From Kitasatospora sp. NBC_01287 (lineage in GTDB: Bacteria > Actinomycetota > Actinomycetes > Streptomycetales > Streptomycetaceae): DNA of 64,000 bases. Position 1 is the stretch's first letter; every line of letters begins with the position of its first letter. Below, one piece after another: positions 16,531 to 24,989 of this stretch. The translations under genes were made by a program, and so were the position numbers. The notes under the pieces are model-generated. The model worked only from the letters and a program-made list of their open reading frames with translations. It was not told where the DNA came from and did not search any database. The stretch is from NCBI RefSeq assembly GCF_026340565.1, contig NZ_JAPEPB010000001.1, forward strand, positions 5,370,501 to 5,434,500. Reading direction: 5' to 3'.

Positions 16531-17064
16531 ATGGGTGAGCGGCGGCGGGTCGTGGTGGGGGTCAGCGGGTCGCTGGGGAGTCTGGCGGCACTGCACCGGG
16601 GGGCCGAGGAGGCCAGGGAGCGCGGGGCCGAACTGCTCGCGGTGCTGGTCTGGACGCCGCCGGGCGGGGAGGCCGGCTTCCGCCGGGCACCGTGTCCGCC
16701 GCTGCTCTCGGCCTGGCGCGCCGACGCGGTGGAGCGGTTGACGACGGCGCTGGCCGAGGCGTTCCCGATCGGACCGGCGAGGGTCGAGATGCGGGCCCTC
16801 GCGATGCGGGGTGAGCCGGGGTCGACGCTTGTCGCGTTGGCGGACGGGCCGCAGGACGTCCTGGTCGTGGGCGCGGGCGGGCGCCGGTGGTGGCGGCTGC
16901 GTCCGTCGGTGAGCGGGCACTGCGTGCGGCGTGCCGGATGCCCGGTGCTGACGGTCCCTCGGCCGCCGTTGCAGCGCGAACTCGCGGTGATCGAACGACG
17001 AAACGCGTGCCACTTGCCGATGGAGCGGATGGAGCCGATGGAGCCGATGGAGCCGATCGGCTGA
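16531..17064 (+). CDS. Universal stress protein (UspA family)
   Basis: A 177-residue single-domain Usp protein. The first strand is RRVVVGVSGS, and the C-terminal ATP-binding motif appears as VVGAGGRRWWRLRPSVSGHCVRRAGCPVLTVP (the G-x2-G-x9-G-S/T pattern is close to canonical). The tail ends in a short Met-Glu-Pro repeat (MERMEPMEPMEPIG) encoded by tandem 9-bp repeats. The ATG at 16531 is preceded by GGGGGAGGAGG. Its convergent neighbour is a lipoprotein gene. Nearby K+ transport genes also contain Usp-like domains, but no direct link is shown. Confidence 0.85.
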   Translation: MGERRRVVVGVSGSLGSLAALHRGAEEARERGAELLAVLVWTPPGGEAGFRRAPCPPLLSAWRADAVERLTTALAEAFPIGPARVEMRALAMRGEPGSTLVALADGPQDVLVVGAGGRRWWRLRPSVSGHCVRRAGCPVLTVPRPPLQRELAVIERRNACHLPMERMEPMEPMEPIG

Positions 17065-17082
17065 TGCTCGGCTGACGGCGGT

Positions 17083-17517
17083 TCAGCCCACCTGCACCGT
17101 GACGGTGTAGCTGCTCTGGTCGGGCGCGCACGGTTTGGCCTCACCGCAGGAGGTGCGGGTCGCGGTCAGTCGCGCGGTGCCGGCCGCGCCGGCCCGGAAG
17201 GTGGTCTCGATGGTGCCGCAACCGCTGCCCGGGTGGCAGCCGGCCGAGGCACTGGGGGCGCTGGAGGTGCCGGCGGCCACCAGGACCCCGGGGGCCGAAC
17301 TGGTAGGTGCGGACCAGTAGGTGCTGTGCAGGGTGATCTCGATCGTCGAGCCGACCTGGGCATGGACGGTGGTGCGGTTGGCGCTGTCGTCAAGGGTGAG
17401 CACCGCGGCGCTGCTCGGCGAGGTGGCGTGCTGGGCCCCCGAACCGCAGGCCGTCAGCGCGGCGGTGAGTACCAGGCCGATCACGGCGGCGGGCAGCAGG
17501 CGACGGGGACGGTTCAT
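17083..17517 (-). CDS. Secreted lipoprotein with a chagasin-like beta domain (tentative)
   Basis: A 144-residue protein with a signal peptide and lipobox LTAC at about residues 20-23 (MNRPRRLLPAAVIGLVLT then AALTACGSG), so it should be anchored outside the membrane. The mature part looks like a small all-beta protein: HAQVGSTIEITLHSTYW, then TTFRAGAAGTARLTA and SYTVTVQVG. This pattern resembles chagasin/I42-type cysteine protease inhibitors but is too weak to assert. It contains four cysteines. The ATG at 17517 has TTGGAGGT upstream. It lies downstream of the metalloprotease gene on the same strand, separated by a terminator; an inhibitor role would be tempting but is unproven. Confidence 0.65.
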   Translation of the reverse strand: MNRPRRLLPAAVIGLVLTAALTACGSGAQHATSPSSAAVLTLDDSANRTTVHAQVGSTIEITLHSTYWSAPTSSAPGVLVAAGTSSAPSASAGCHPGSGCGTIETTFRAGAAGTARLTATRTSCGEAKPCAPDQSSYTVTVQVG

Positions 17518-17601
17518 GTCTACCTCCAATGGTCGGCCGGTCGGCTCGACAGGGATCCGACGCACGAGGGGCGGCTTCGGATCCCACCGGGTGGAGACGA
17601 A

Positions 17602-17635
17602 GACCGGGGGCGGGCCCGCGGGCCCGCCCCCGGTC
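17602..17635. terminator. Terminator after the metalloprotease gene
   Basis: Perfect 34-bp palindrome (17-bp arms centred between 17618 and 17619), 18 bp past the stop of the minus-strand metalloprotease gene. Confidence 0.75.
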
Positions 17636-17652
17636 CCTCGCTCAGGTGGGTG

Positions 17653-19599
17653 TCAGCCGACGTTCACAGCGGTGTCGTCGATGACGAAGCTGGTCTGCAG
17701 CGAGGAGTCCTCGGTGCCGGTGAACTTCAGGGTGACGGTCTGTCCGGCGTAGGAGGAGAGGTCGAAGCTCTTCTGCACGTAGCCGGTCGAGGCGTTCACG
17801 TTGGAGTACGTGGCGAGGTTGGTGCCGTTGGCGGTCACGGCGAGCTTGTCGTAGGCCGTGGTGCCGGTCTCGGCGGTGTCGACGTGCAGCCAGAAGCTGA
17901 AGGTCGCCTTGCAGCCGGCCGGGATGGTGACGCTCTGCGAGACGGTGTCGGTGTGGGTGGAGCCGTAGCCGTCCAGCCACGCCTTCCAGCTGCCCGAGTG
18001 GGCCGCCTCGGAGGAGGAGTTGTCGACCACGCCGGTGCTGGCGGTCCAGGGGGCGGCGGTGCCGGTCTCGAAGCCGGCGTTGCCGAGCAGTTGGGCCGGG
18101 GTGCAGCCGGTGGAGCCGGTGGCCACGGTGAAGCCGAAGGTCGCCGAGCCGGTGGCGCCGGTGGCGTCCTTGGCGGTGACGGTCACCGAGGAGGTGCCCG
18201 CGGCGGTCGGGGTGCCGGTGATCAGGCCGGTGGAGCTGATCGACAGGCCGGCCGGCAGGCCGGTCGCGGTGTAGGTCAGGGTCTGGCCCGAGGCGCTGTC
18301 AGCGCCCTTGACCTGCAGCGAGACCGCGGTGCCGACGGTGCCGGACTGGGTGCCCGGGTTGGTCACCGTGACGGTGTTGCCGCCGGTGGTGCCGCCGCCG
18401 TTCACGATCGGGTGCGAGATGGAGCACGCGTTGGTGTCGTTGGACCAGCTGGCCTGCTCGGCGAAGGTGCCGGTGGCGAAGGTGACGTTGGCGGCGCCGC
18501 CGGCGGTGCCGGGCTTCAGCCAGGCGCACTCGTCGGAGTTCTCCTGGCCGTTGTAGGTGGCGTCACCCGTGTGGTTGGTCCAGCCGCCGGCCGGGTTCTG
18601 GTCCGACATCATCTCGTGCCACTCGTGCCCGAGGGTCATCGTGTAACCATCCAGGGTACCAGGCGAGTTGATGAAGCCGACGCCGCAGTTCTGGCCCTGG
18701 TCGATGTTGTACGGCTGGTTGCTGAACGCGATGTCGCCGTAGGGCGAGGTGGCCGCGCCGCCGGTCAGCGTGGTGTCGCCGTTCCAGTCGTGCCAGGCGC
18801 AGTAACCCGTGTTCGGGTCCTGGTAGTTGTCCGGATCGGTGCCGTGCGGTGACAGGACGATGTAGTACGCGTCGCGGTTCGCGGCCGCCGTGGTGTTGTT
18901 GAAGTGGCCGGCGGCCTTGACGGCCTCCTGGGCCAGCTGGTTGCCGGTCGCCGCGCTCGGCGAGGCGGCCGCGTTGTCGTACCAGACACCGGAGAGCACG
19001 CCGCCGGCCTGGTACGGGACGAAGTTGGCGTTCGACGGGCAGCTGGTGGCGCCGCTGACGACGTTCGGGCCGTCGCACCACTGCGTCAGGTCGGCCGACC
19101 ACAGCTCGTTGTTGGTGCCGATGCCCTTGAACATCTGCTGGGTGGCGCTCGCGGCGCCGGCCGAGTCGCCCGAGAACTTCGCGTTCCCGTTGCTGTCGGT
19201 GGTCTGCGTGCCCCACTGGGAGCCGTAGAACACCAGGTAGACCTTGGAGTGGCCGCTCTGGACACCGATGCCGTCCACGCCGCCGCCGTAGGAGAGCGTC
19301 TCGGCTCCGGTCGCGGCCGCCGCCGCCTGGTTCGCGATCTGCGTCCGCCGCTTGGCCTCGTACTGCTGGATGCCCGGGAGCTTGCTGGCGCCGAGCGAGG
19401 AGCTGAAGGGGTTGAACTCGTTCTTGATGCCGGAGTCGGCCATGGCGAGGCCGTGGTGGGCCTGGCCCGAGACGGCCGGGGTGACCGGCGCGGCGGCCTG
19501 CGCCGGGGCGGCTATCAGGCCGGCGGTGGCCAGGGTCAGCGAAGCGAGGCCGGCCAGGGCGCTGTAGCGCGCGGGCCGAGTGGTGGGGGAAAGACCCAT
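17653..19599 (-). CDS. Secreted HExxH metalloprotease-like protein with putative Ig and C-terminal carbohydrate-binding-like domain
   Basis: A 648-residue exported protein. The signal peptide covers residues 1-38 (hydrophobic core ending APAQAAAP). A long catalytic-type region follows, with GHEWHEMMSDQ (HEWHE matches HExxH) near residue 340 and a possible third ligand in GQENSDECAW. Next is an Ig-like putative domain of the He_PIG type (QTLTYTATGLPAGLSISSTG at about 450-480), then a jelly-roll-like C-terminal domain (LLGNAGFETG...FVIDDTAVNVG). Streptomycetes carry related secreted proteins with this order. Cys pairs in the catalytic region suggest disulfides. The ATG at 19599 has GAGAGG 11 bp upstream. 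A 15-bp hairpin sits just before the ribosome site. The substrate is unknown. Confidence 0.8.
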   Translation of the reverse strand: MGLSPTTRPARYSALAGLASLTLATAGLIAAPAQAAAPVTPAVSGQAHHGLAMADSGIKNEFNPFSSSLGASKLPGIQQYEAKRRTQIANQAAAAATGAETLSYGGGVDGIGVQSGHSKVYLVFYGSQWGTQTTDSNGNAKFSGDSAGAASATQQMFKGIGTNNELWSADLTQWCDGPNVVSGATSCPSNANFVPYQAGGVLSGVWYDNAAASPSAATGNQLAQEAVKAAGHFNNTTAAANRDAYYIVLSPHGTDPDNYQDPNTGYCAWHDWNGDTTLTGGAATSPYGDIAFSNQPYNIDQGQNCGVGFINSPGTLDGYTMTLGHEWHEMMSDQNPAGGWTNHTGDATYNGQENSDECAWLKPGTAGGAANVTFATGTFAEQASWSNDTNACSISHPIVNGGGTTGGNTVTVTNPGTQSGTVGTAVSLQVKGADSASGQTLTYTATGLPAGLSISSTGLITGTPTAAGTSSVTVTAKDATGATGSATFGFTVATGSTGCTPAQLLGNAGFETGTAAPWTASTGVVDNSSSEAAHSGSWKAWLDGYGSTHTDTVSQSVTIPAGCKATFSFWLHVDTAETGTTAYDKLAVTANGTNLATYSNVNASTGYVQKSFDLSSYAGQTVTLKFTGTEDSSLQTSFVIDDTAVNVG

Positions 19600-19621
19600 G
19601 TGGAGAGTTGCCTCTCGTGCC

Positions 19622-19656
19622 GATCGACCGGCCGCCTTCTGGGCGGCCGGTCGATC
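19622..19656 (-). promoter_or_regulatory. Perfect hairpin in the 5' leader of the metalloprotease gene
   Basis: Two perfect 15-bp arms, 19622-19636 and 19642-19656, with loop TTCTG. It ends 5 bp from the ribosome site at 19611-19616. Its position suggests mRNA stabilisation, attenuation or translational control. Confidence 0.55.
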
Positions 19657-20244
19657 TGTTGCATGGACGGGAGCTGACGGCATTCCGCGGTCACGCGCCG
19701 GCTCGGGGCGACCGTAGGGAATTCGGCGACAGTCATCACGAAGTCGACCGGAATTCCGATGAAGGGCGCCGGGAATTCCGGTAGGGCCGAGAAAGGAGCT
19801 GCCACAGGCCTGGCACGCACCAGGAGGATCTGATGGGTAGTCACCTTGTGGCAGTGGTCCGCCGCCTGCCGGGCTGAAGCCAACCAGATTCGGTGAACGC
19901 TGGTCAACGGCTCTGTCGGGAAAGTTCGTTCAATGGGAATTCAACGGAATACAGTGAATAGAAAAGGCGGCAGGTGGGTCCCGGTTTACGCGGGTAGCCG
20001 GCCGGTCGGACGGTCATGACCGGCACGGAGCTGAGACGGCGTCGACGCGGCGTCGCACAGCACGGCTGCGGGGCCGACGCGGCGCCGACCTGGATCCGAT
20101 GCGGAGCAGGACGTGGACCCGGGGGTGTCAACGGGACGTCAGGTTCGTCGACGGCGGCGTCAAGAACACGTATCGGGACGCGGGGGGGCTCCTCTCGCAC
20201 GGGGACGATGCGCGTAGCGCAGCCGAGCACCCAGGAGCCTCCCG
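19657..20244. other. 588-bp divergent intergenic region between metalloprotease and first KimA-type gene
   Basis: No gene is supported. There is a less G+C-rich segment at about 19910-19965 (several AATTC/GAATA words) that probably holds promoter elements. The right end carries the ribosome site AGGAG of the transporter gene. I looked for a c-di-AMP (ydaO-type) riboswitch and did not see its conserved core. Confidence 0.45.
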
Positions 20245-22146
20245 ATGTCCCTGACCCCCGATGCCGTCCAGGCCGAACCTCCGCATACCGGAGCCGCCGC
20301 GCCCGGCGTGGGCGCCCACGACCCCGAGGGCGGCGGGAGGGACGCCCACGACCGCGACAAGCTCAGCGCGCTCGGCGGCCTGGCCGCCCTCTCGCTGGAC
20401 GCGATGGCCTCGGTCGCGTACGGGCCCGAGTCGATCGTCCTGGTGCTGGCCGCCGCCGGCAGCTACGGGCTGGGCTTCACCCTCCCGGTCACCGCGGCCA
20501 TCGCCCTGCTGCTCGCGGTGCTCACCGCCTCCTACCGGCAGGTGATCGCGGCCTTCCCGGACGGCGGTGGCTCCTACGCGGTGGCCAAGACCCACCTGGG
20601 CCGGCGCACGGCGCTGACCGCCGCCGCCTCGCTGGTGATCGACTACATCCTGAACGTCGCGGTCTCGGTCACCGCCGGTGTGGCGGCGCTGACCTCGGCG
20701 TTCCCCTCGCTCTACCCGGACCGGGTCTGGCTCTGCCTGGGCGTGCTGGTGCTGGTGACGGCGGTGAACCTGCGCGGCATCGCCGAGTCGGCCCGCTGGT
20801 TCATGGTCCCCACCGCCGTCTTCGTGCTCTCGATCATGGCGATCATCGTGATCGGCCTCTTCCGTTCGGCCCCGGCCAGCACCGCGGCGGCCGCCGGGCA
20901 CGCCTCGACGCTGGCCGCCAACGCGGGTTCGGTCGGCGCGTTGCTGCTGCTCAAGGCCTTCGCCTCCGGCTGCTCCGCGCTGACCGGGGTGGAAGCGGTG
21001 GCCAACGCGGTGCCCTCCTTCCGCAGCCCGCGGGTCAAGCGGGCGCAGCACACCGAGCTCGCGCTGGGCGCGGTGCTCGGCGTGATGCTGATCGGGCTGG
21101 CCGTGCTGATCGGGCGCTTCCACCTGCAGCCGGTGGAGGGGGTCACGGTGCTGGCCCAACTGGCCGACGCCTCGCTCGGCCACGGATTCGGCTTCTACCT
21201 GGTGCAGTTCGCGACCGTGGTCCTGCTGGCGCTGGCCGCCAACACCTCCTTCGGCGGCCTGCCGGTGCTGATGCGGCTGCTGGCCAGGGACAACCACCTG
21301 CCGCACGTCTTCGCGCTGCGCGCCGACCACCAGGTGCACCGGCACGGGGTGCTCTTCCTGGCGCTGGTCTCGGCCGGGCTGCTGGTGGCCTCGGGCGGGG
21401 ACGTGAACAGCCTGGTGCCGCTCTTCTCGATCGGCGTCTTCGTGGGCTTCACCATCTGCCAGGTCGGGATGGTCAAGCACTGGGCCCGCGCCCGGTGCGC
21501 CGGCTGGCGCGGCAAGGCGGCGCTGAACGGCTTCGGCGCGCTGCTCACCGGGGTGGCCACCGTGGTGGTCACCGGCACCAAGTTCACCGAGGGCGCCTGG
21601 GGCATCGTGGTCGCGCTGCCGCTGCTGGTGCTGTTCTTCGAGCTGGTGCACCGGGCCTACGAGCGGATCGGCGAGCGGCTGGAGCTGGGCCGGATCCCCG
21701 GACCGGTCACCGCGCGCCGCTCGCTGGTCGTCGTCCCGGTGCACTCGATCACCCGGCTGACCCGGGAGGCGCTCTCCACCGCGCTGACGCTCGGCGACGA
21801 GGTGCTCGCGGTGACCGTGGTGCCCACCGAGCCCGACGCCGAGGACCGGCAGAGCGCCGAGACGCTGCGCCGCGACTGGGAGCTGTGGCAGCCGGGTGTG
21901 CCGCTGGTCGAGGTGACGGACGGGCACCGGCGGCTCGGGCGCCCGCTGGTGGCCTTCGTCAACGGCCTGGCCGAGCGGCCGCGGGCCGAGGACGGCGGCT
22001 TCGACCGGGTCACCGTGCTGATCGCCGAGGTGGAGCCGGTGCACTTCTGGCAGCGGGCGCTGCAGAACCAGCGCGGGGTGCTGATCGACCGGGCGCTGCG
22101 CCGCGGCACCGACGCGGTGGTCTGCCGGCTGCGGCTGCGGATGTAG
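20245..22146 (+). CDS. KimA-type K+ importer, APC superfamily (first copy)
   Basis: Membrane K+ transporter of 633 residues with about 12 helices and a cytoplasmic Usp-like C-terminal domain from about residue 480. It reads as a relative of Bacillus subtilis KimA (YdaO). Helix 1 has SLDAMASVAYGPE with Asp52 and Tyr59, matching the Asp36/Tyr43 pair reported for KimA. The helix with VIDYILNVAVSV and the segment GCSALTGVEAVANAVP supply the other conserved acidic residues. The N-terminal 35 residues are hydrophilic. The ATG at 20245 has AGGAG upstream. A second copy follows at 22606, then the kdp operon. In Bacillus such proteins are inhibited by c-di-AMP; no riboswitch was found here. Older annotation would call it an amino acid permease. 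Confidence 0.85.
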   Translation: MSLTPDAVQAEPPHTGAAAPGVGAHDPEGGGRDAHDRDKLSALGGLAALSLDAMASVAYGPESIVLVLAAAGSYGLGFTLPVTAAIALLLAVLTASYRQVIAAFPDGGGSYAVAKTHLGRRTALTAAASLVIDYILNVAVSVTAGVAALTSAFPSLYPDRVWLCLGVLVLVTAVNLRGIAESARWFMVPTAVFVLSIMAIIVIGLFRSAPASTAAAAGHASTLAANAGSVGALLLLKAFASGCSALTGVEAVANAVPSFRSPRVKRAQHTELALGAVLGVMLIGLAVLIGRFHLQPVEGVTVLAQLADASLGHGFGFYLVQFATVVLLALAANTSFGGLPVLMRLLARDNHLPHVFALRADHQVHRHGVLFLALVSAGLLVASGGDVNSLVPLFSIGVFVGFTICQVGMVKHWARARCAGWRGKAALNGFGALLTGVATVVVTGTKFTEGAWGIVVALPLLVLFFELVHRAYERIGERLELGRIPGPVTARRSLVVVPVHSITRLTREALSTALTLGDEVLAVTVVPTEPDAEDRQSAETLRRDWELWQPGVPLVEVTDGHRRLGRPLVAFVNGLAERPRAEDGGFDRVTVLIAEVEPVHFWQRALQNQRGVLIDRALRRGTDAVVCRLRLRM

Positions 22147-22202
22147 CGCCGCGCCCGAGGCAGGCGGGTCAGCCACCTGAACGCCTGGTCGCACGGCCAC
22201 CT

Positions 22203-22281
22203 GGCCGCCCGGCCGCCCGGACCCCCGGCCGCCCGGCCGCCCGGACCCCCGGCCGCCCGGACCCCCGGCCGCCCGGACCCC
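22203..22281. repeat. G+C-rich tandem repeat after the first KimA-type gene
   Basis: Repeated, partly variable units of CCGGCCGCCCGGACCC type, about four copies, directly upstream of a terminator hairpin. Probably slippage-prone spacer. Confidence 0.6.
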
Positions 22282-22283
22282 CC

Positions 22284-22317
22284 GAACGCCCGACGGCATC
22301 CGTGCCGCCGGGCGTTC
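22284..22317 (+). terminator. Terminator of the first KimA-type gene
   Basis: 15-bp arms at 22284-22298 and 22303-22317 with one mismatch and loop TCCG, about 140 bp past the stop codon. Confidence 0.7.
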
Positions 22318-22445
22318 GGCGTCCTCGGGAATATCGGGCCGCAGGCCTGGGGTTGTAAGGGTCGTAACGGCGTTTGGCCGTACGAACAGAGCCGAAACGT
22401 CACGATTAGCCTATATGTGTGGTAACGGCTCGATATTTTGACGGG

Positions 22446-22466
22446 CTCTTAACACCCTCTCTTAAC
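22446..22466. promoter_or_regulatory. Direct repeat CTCTTAAC upstream of the second KimA-type gene
   Basis: CTCTTAAC at 22446-22453 and 22459-22466, 13 bp apart, in the A+T-richer part (22380-22470) of the 459-bp gap before 22606. It may be a binding site for an unknown regulator. The rest of this gap holds the repeat, terminator and promoter listed separately and no gene. Confidence 0.35.
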
Positions 22467-22570
22467 GCCCCCGTACGGCCCAGGGCCGGAGCGGGCTCAC
22501 CCCTCCTGGCCTGCGGAAACGTCGGCTCGAACGGCTGGTCGAAGGCCCCTGGACCCCCGCGAGTCGCCCA

Positions 22571-22598
22571 TTGCCTATACGCGCGGGCCGCATACGCT
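22571..22598 (+). promoter_or_regulatory. Sigma-70-type promoter giving a leaderless transcript of the second KimA-type gene
   Basis: -35 TTGCCT (22571-22576), 16-bp spacer, -10 TACGCT (22593-22598). The start codon GTG at 22606 lies 7 bp after the -10 box, where transcription would begin, and no ribosome site is present. This fits a leaderless mRNA, which is common in streptomycetes. Confidence 0.55.
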
Positions 22599-22605
22599 CG
22601 CGCTT

Positions 22606-24651
22606 GTGTTCAACGTGCCCTCGGCGCTCAAGCGCCTCGTGATCGGTCAGGCCATGCGCAGCGAGGAGCTGGGCGAGACGCTGCTGCCCAAGCGGCTGGC
22701 GCTGCCGATCTTCGCTTCGGACCCGCTCTCCTCGGTTGCCTACGCCACCGAGGAGATCCTGCTGGTGCTCACTGTCGGGGGCACCGCGTTCCTCTACCTG
22801 ACGCCGTGGATCGCGGCGGGCGTCGTCCTGCTGATGGCGGTGGTGGTCCTCTCCTACCGCCAGGTGGTGCACGCCTACCCGGGCGGCGGCGGGTCCTACG
22901 AGGTGGTGACGCAGAACCTCGGGGCCAAGTCCGGCCTGGTGGTGGCCGCCTCGCTGATGGTCGACTACGTGATGACCGTGGCGGTCTCGGTGGCGTCCGG
23001 CGTGGACAACATCATCTCGGCCTTCCCGGGCCTGGGCGACTACCGGGTCCTGATGGCCTGCCTCTTCGTGGCGCTCCTGGCCGCGATGAACCTGCGCGGG
23101 GTCCGCGAGTCCGGCAAGGCCTTCGCGGCGCCGACCTACATGTTCATCTTCGGCATACTGCTGATGATCGCCACCGGCTTCATCAAGATGGCCTTCGGGC
23201 ACACCCCGGTCGCCTCCAGCGCGCAGTACGCGATCCTGCCGACCGACCACAACGGCAGCCTGGCCGGGATCGCGCTGATCATGCTGGGCCTGAAGGCCTT
23301 CGCCTCCGGCTGCACCGCGCTGACCGGTGTCGAGGCGATCTCCAACGGCGTGCCGGCCTTCCGGGCGCCGAAGTCGAGGAACGCCGCCACCACGATGGCG
23401 GTGATGGGCCTGACCGCCGTGGTGATGTTCATCGGCATCACCGCGCTGGCGCTGATCACCAAGGTGCACAAGACCACCGACACCTGCCAGCTGGTGGGGT
23501 ACCCGGGCGACTGCCACACGGCCTCGCAGCCGACGGTCATCGCCCAGCTGGCGTCCTCGATCTTCGGCGGCGACCACAGCATCCTCTTCTACTTCATCCA
23601 GGCCTCCACCGCCCTGGTGCTGATCCTGGCCGCCAACACGGCCTTCAACGGGTTCCCGCTGCTCGGCTCGATCCTGGCCCAGCACCGCTACCTGCCACGG
23701 CAGTTCCACACCCGCGGCGACCGGCTGGCCTTCTCCAACGGCATCATCGCGCTGGCCGTGGTCAACATCGTGCTGCTGTGGGGCTACAAGGCGGACGTCT
23801 CCAACCTGATCCACCTCTACATCCTGGGCGTCTTCACCTCCTTCACGCTCTCGCAGATCGGCATGGTCAAGCACTGGAACCGGGTGCTCGCCACCGAGAC
23901 CGACGCCAAGGTGCGGTCCGGCGCTCAGCGCTCCCGGGTGATCAACGGCTTCGGCGCCTTCACCACCGGCCTGGTCCTGGTGATCGTCATGGCGACCAAG
24001 TTCCTGGAGGGCGCCTGGCTCGCGGTGCTCGCGGCGATCGTGCTGTTCGCGATGATGCGCGGCATCCGCAGGCACTACGACTCGGTCGCCGACGAGCTGT
24101 CGGTCGAGGACCCGCACGCCGAGGCGGTGCGCCCGTCCAAGGTGCACGGGATCGTGCTGGTCTCCAAGGTGCACAAGCCCACGCTGCGGGCGCTGGGGTA
24201 CGCCGAGGCGTTCCGTCCCGACACCCTGGAGGCGGTCAGCGTCGCGGTGGAGAAGGAGGCCACCGAGGAGCTCAAGGAGCAGTGGACCGACTTCGACATC
24301 CGGGTGCCGCTGAAGGTGCTGGACTCGCCCTACCGCGAGATCACCAAGCCGGTGGTGGCCTACGTCCGCTCGGTGCGCCGCACCAGCCCGCGGGACGCCG
24401 TCGCGGTCTTCATCCCCGAGTACGTGGTGGGCCACTGGTGGGAGCACTTCCTGCACAACCAGTCGGCGCTCTGGCTGAAGAGCCGGCTGCTCTTCACCCC
24501 CGGCGTGATGGTGATCAGCGTGCCGTGGCAGCTCGCCTCGGCGCCGCGCGCCGACCACCCGGCCCGCCGGGCGCCCGGCTCGGTGCGCCGCGGCGAGCCG
24601 ACCGGCGGCGGCAAGCAGGGCAGCAAGATCGAGGCGCCGGAGAACGTCTGA
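22606..24651 (+). CDS. KimA-type K+ importer, APC superfamily (second copy)
   Basis: A 681-residue membrane protein, closer to Bacillus KimA than the first copy. It starts FNVPSALKRLVIGQAMRSEELGETLLPKRLALPIFASDPLSSVAYATEE with Asp39 and Tyr46 in the K+-site positions. It also has LMVDYVMTVAVS and GCTALTGVEAISNGVP, then the Usp-like cytoplasmic domain starting near HGIVLVSKVHKPTLRALGYAEAF and ending with the conserved HNQSALWLKSRLLF. A Cys-containing extracellular loop (TDTCQLVGYPGDCH) is an extra not present in the first copy. The GTG at 22606 is probably leaderless. It is followed by a perfect terminator and then by kdp. The role is probably high-affinity K+ uptake. Confidence 0.87.
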   Translation: MFNVPSALKRLVIGQAMRSEELGETLLPKRLALPIFASDPLSSVAYATEEILLVLTVGGTAFLYLTPWIAAGVVLLMAVVVLSYRQVVHAYPGGGGSYEVVTQNLGAKSGLVVAASLMVDYVMTVAVSVASGVDNIISAFPGLGDYRVLMACLFVALLAAMNLRGVRESGKAFAAPTYMFIFGILLMIATGFIKMAFGHTPVASSAQYAILPTDHNGSLAGIALIMLGLKAFASGCTALTGVEAISNGVPAFRAPKSRNAATTMAVMGLTAVVMFIGITALALITKVHKTTDTCQLVGYPGDCHTASQPTVIAQLASSIFGGDHSILFYFIQASTALVLILAANTAFNGFPLLGSILAQHRYLPRQFHTRGDRLAFSNGIIALAVVNIVLLWGYKADVSNLIHLYILGVFTSFTLSQIGMVKHWNRVLATETDAKVRSGAQRSRVINGFGAFTTGLVLVIVMATKFLEGAWLAVLAAIVLFAMMRGIRRHYDSVADELSVEDPHAEAVRPSKVHGIVLVSKVHKPTLRALGYAEAFRPDTLEAVSVAVEKEATEELKEQWTDFDIRVPLKVLDSPYREITKPVVAYVRSVRRTSPRDAVAVFIPEYVVGHWWEHFLHNQSALWLKSRLLFTPGVMVISVPWQLASAPRADHPARRAPGSVRRGEPTGGGKQGSKIEAPENV

Positions 24652-24676
24652 CCTGACGGCTGGTCAGCAGCGCTGA

Positions 24677-24714
24677 GCGGGCCCCGGGCGGATCACCATC
24701 CGCCCGGGGCCCGC
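24677..24714 (+). terminator. Terminator of the second KimA-type gene
   Basis: Perfect 17-bp arms (24677-24693 and 24698-24714) with loop CACC, 26 bp after the stop. Confidence 0.8.
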
Positions 24715-24823
24715 GTGTTGTGCCTGCGTGCCGGCCCGCCCGCCCGCGTGCCTGCGTGCGCGCCTGCCTGCCGCCGGGCGCCGTTGCCGCGCTGTTATCG
24801 CGCCGTGACCGGCTCTCGACGCG

Positions 24824-24873
24824 CCGTATGGAGGCCGTCAACAAGCCCAGTCCACCCGTATGGAGCACGTCAA
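24824..24873. promoter_or_regulatory. Paired 18-bp direct repeat upstream of the kdp operon (candidate KdpE sites)
   Basis: CCGTATGGAGGCCGTCAA (24824-24841) and CCGTATGGAGCACGTCAA (24856-24873) match at 16 of 18 positions. They are spaced 32 bp start to start, about three helical turns, and lie 117-166 bp before the first small gene of the operon. OmpR-type regulators bind such direct repeats, so KdpE is the obvious candidate; this is inference. The rest of the 338-bp gap 24652-24989 holds only the terminator. Confidence 0.45.
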
Positions 24874-24989
24874 GAGCGGCGGATCCGACTCGAACACACG
24901 ATTTGCTACTGGAGCCGGTCTGCCACCGGTGTCGTGCGGAGCCCATTGGCCGCCCACGGCCAGGTTCCTTGAAGCAACTGGTGGAGCTC

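Noticed and set aside
22203..22281. CRISPR or iteron-like array
   Set aside because: Pure G+C low-complexity repeats of variable length next to a terminator; no spacer structure.
24870..24915. tRNA-like words (minus-strand GTTCGAGTC) before kdp
   Set aside because: The bases flanking the T-loop-like word do not pair and no acceptor or anticodon arm can be formed.
19657..24989. Possible c-di-AMP (ydaO-type) riboswitch upstream of the KimA-type or kdp genes
   Set aside because: Expected by analogy with Bacillus kimA, but I could not find the conserved core or its pairing pattern in the three upstream regions. A covariance-model search would be decisive.
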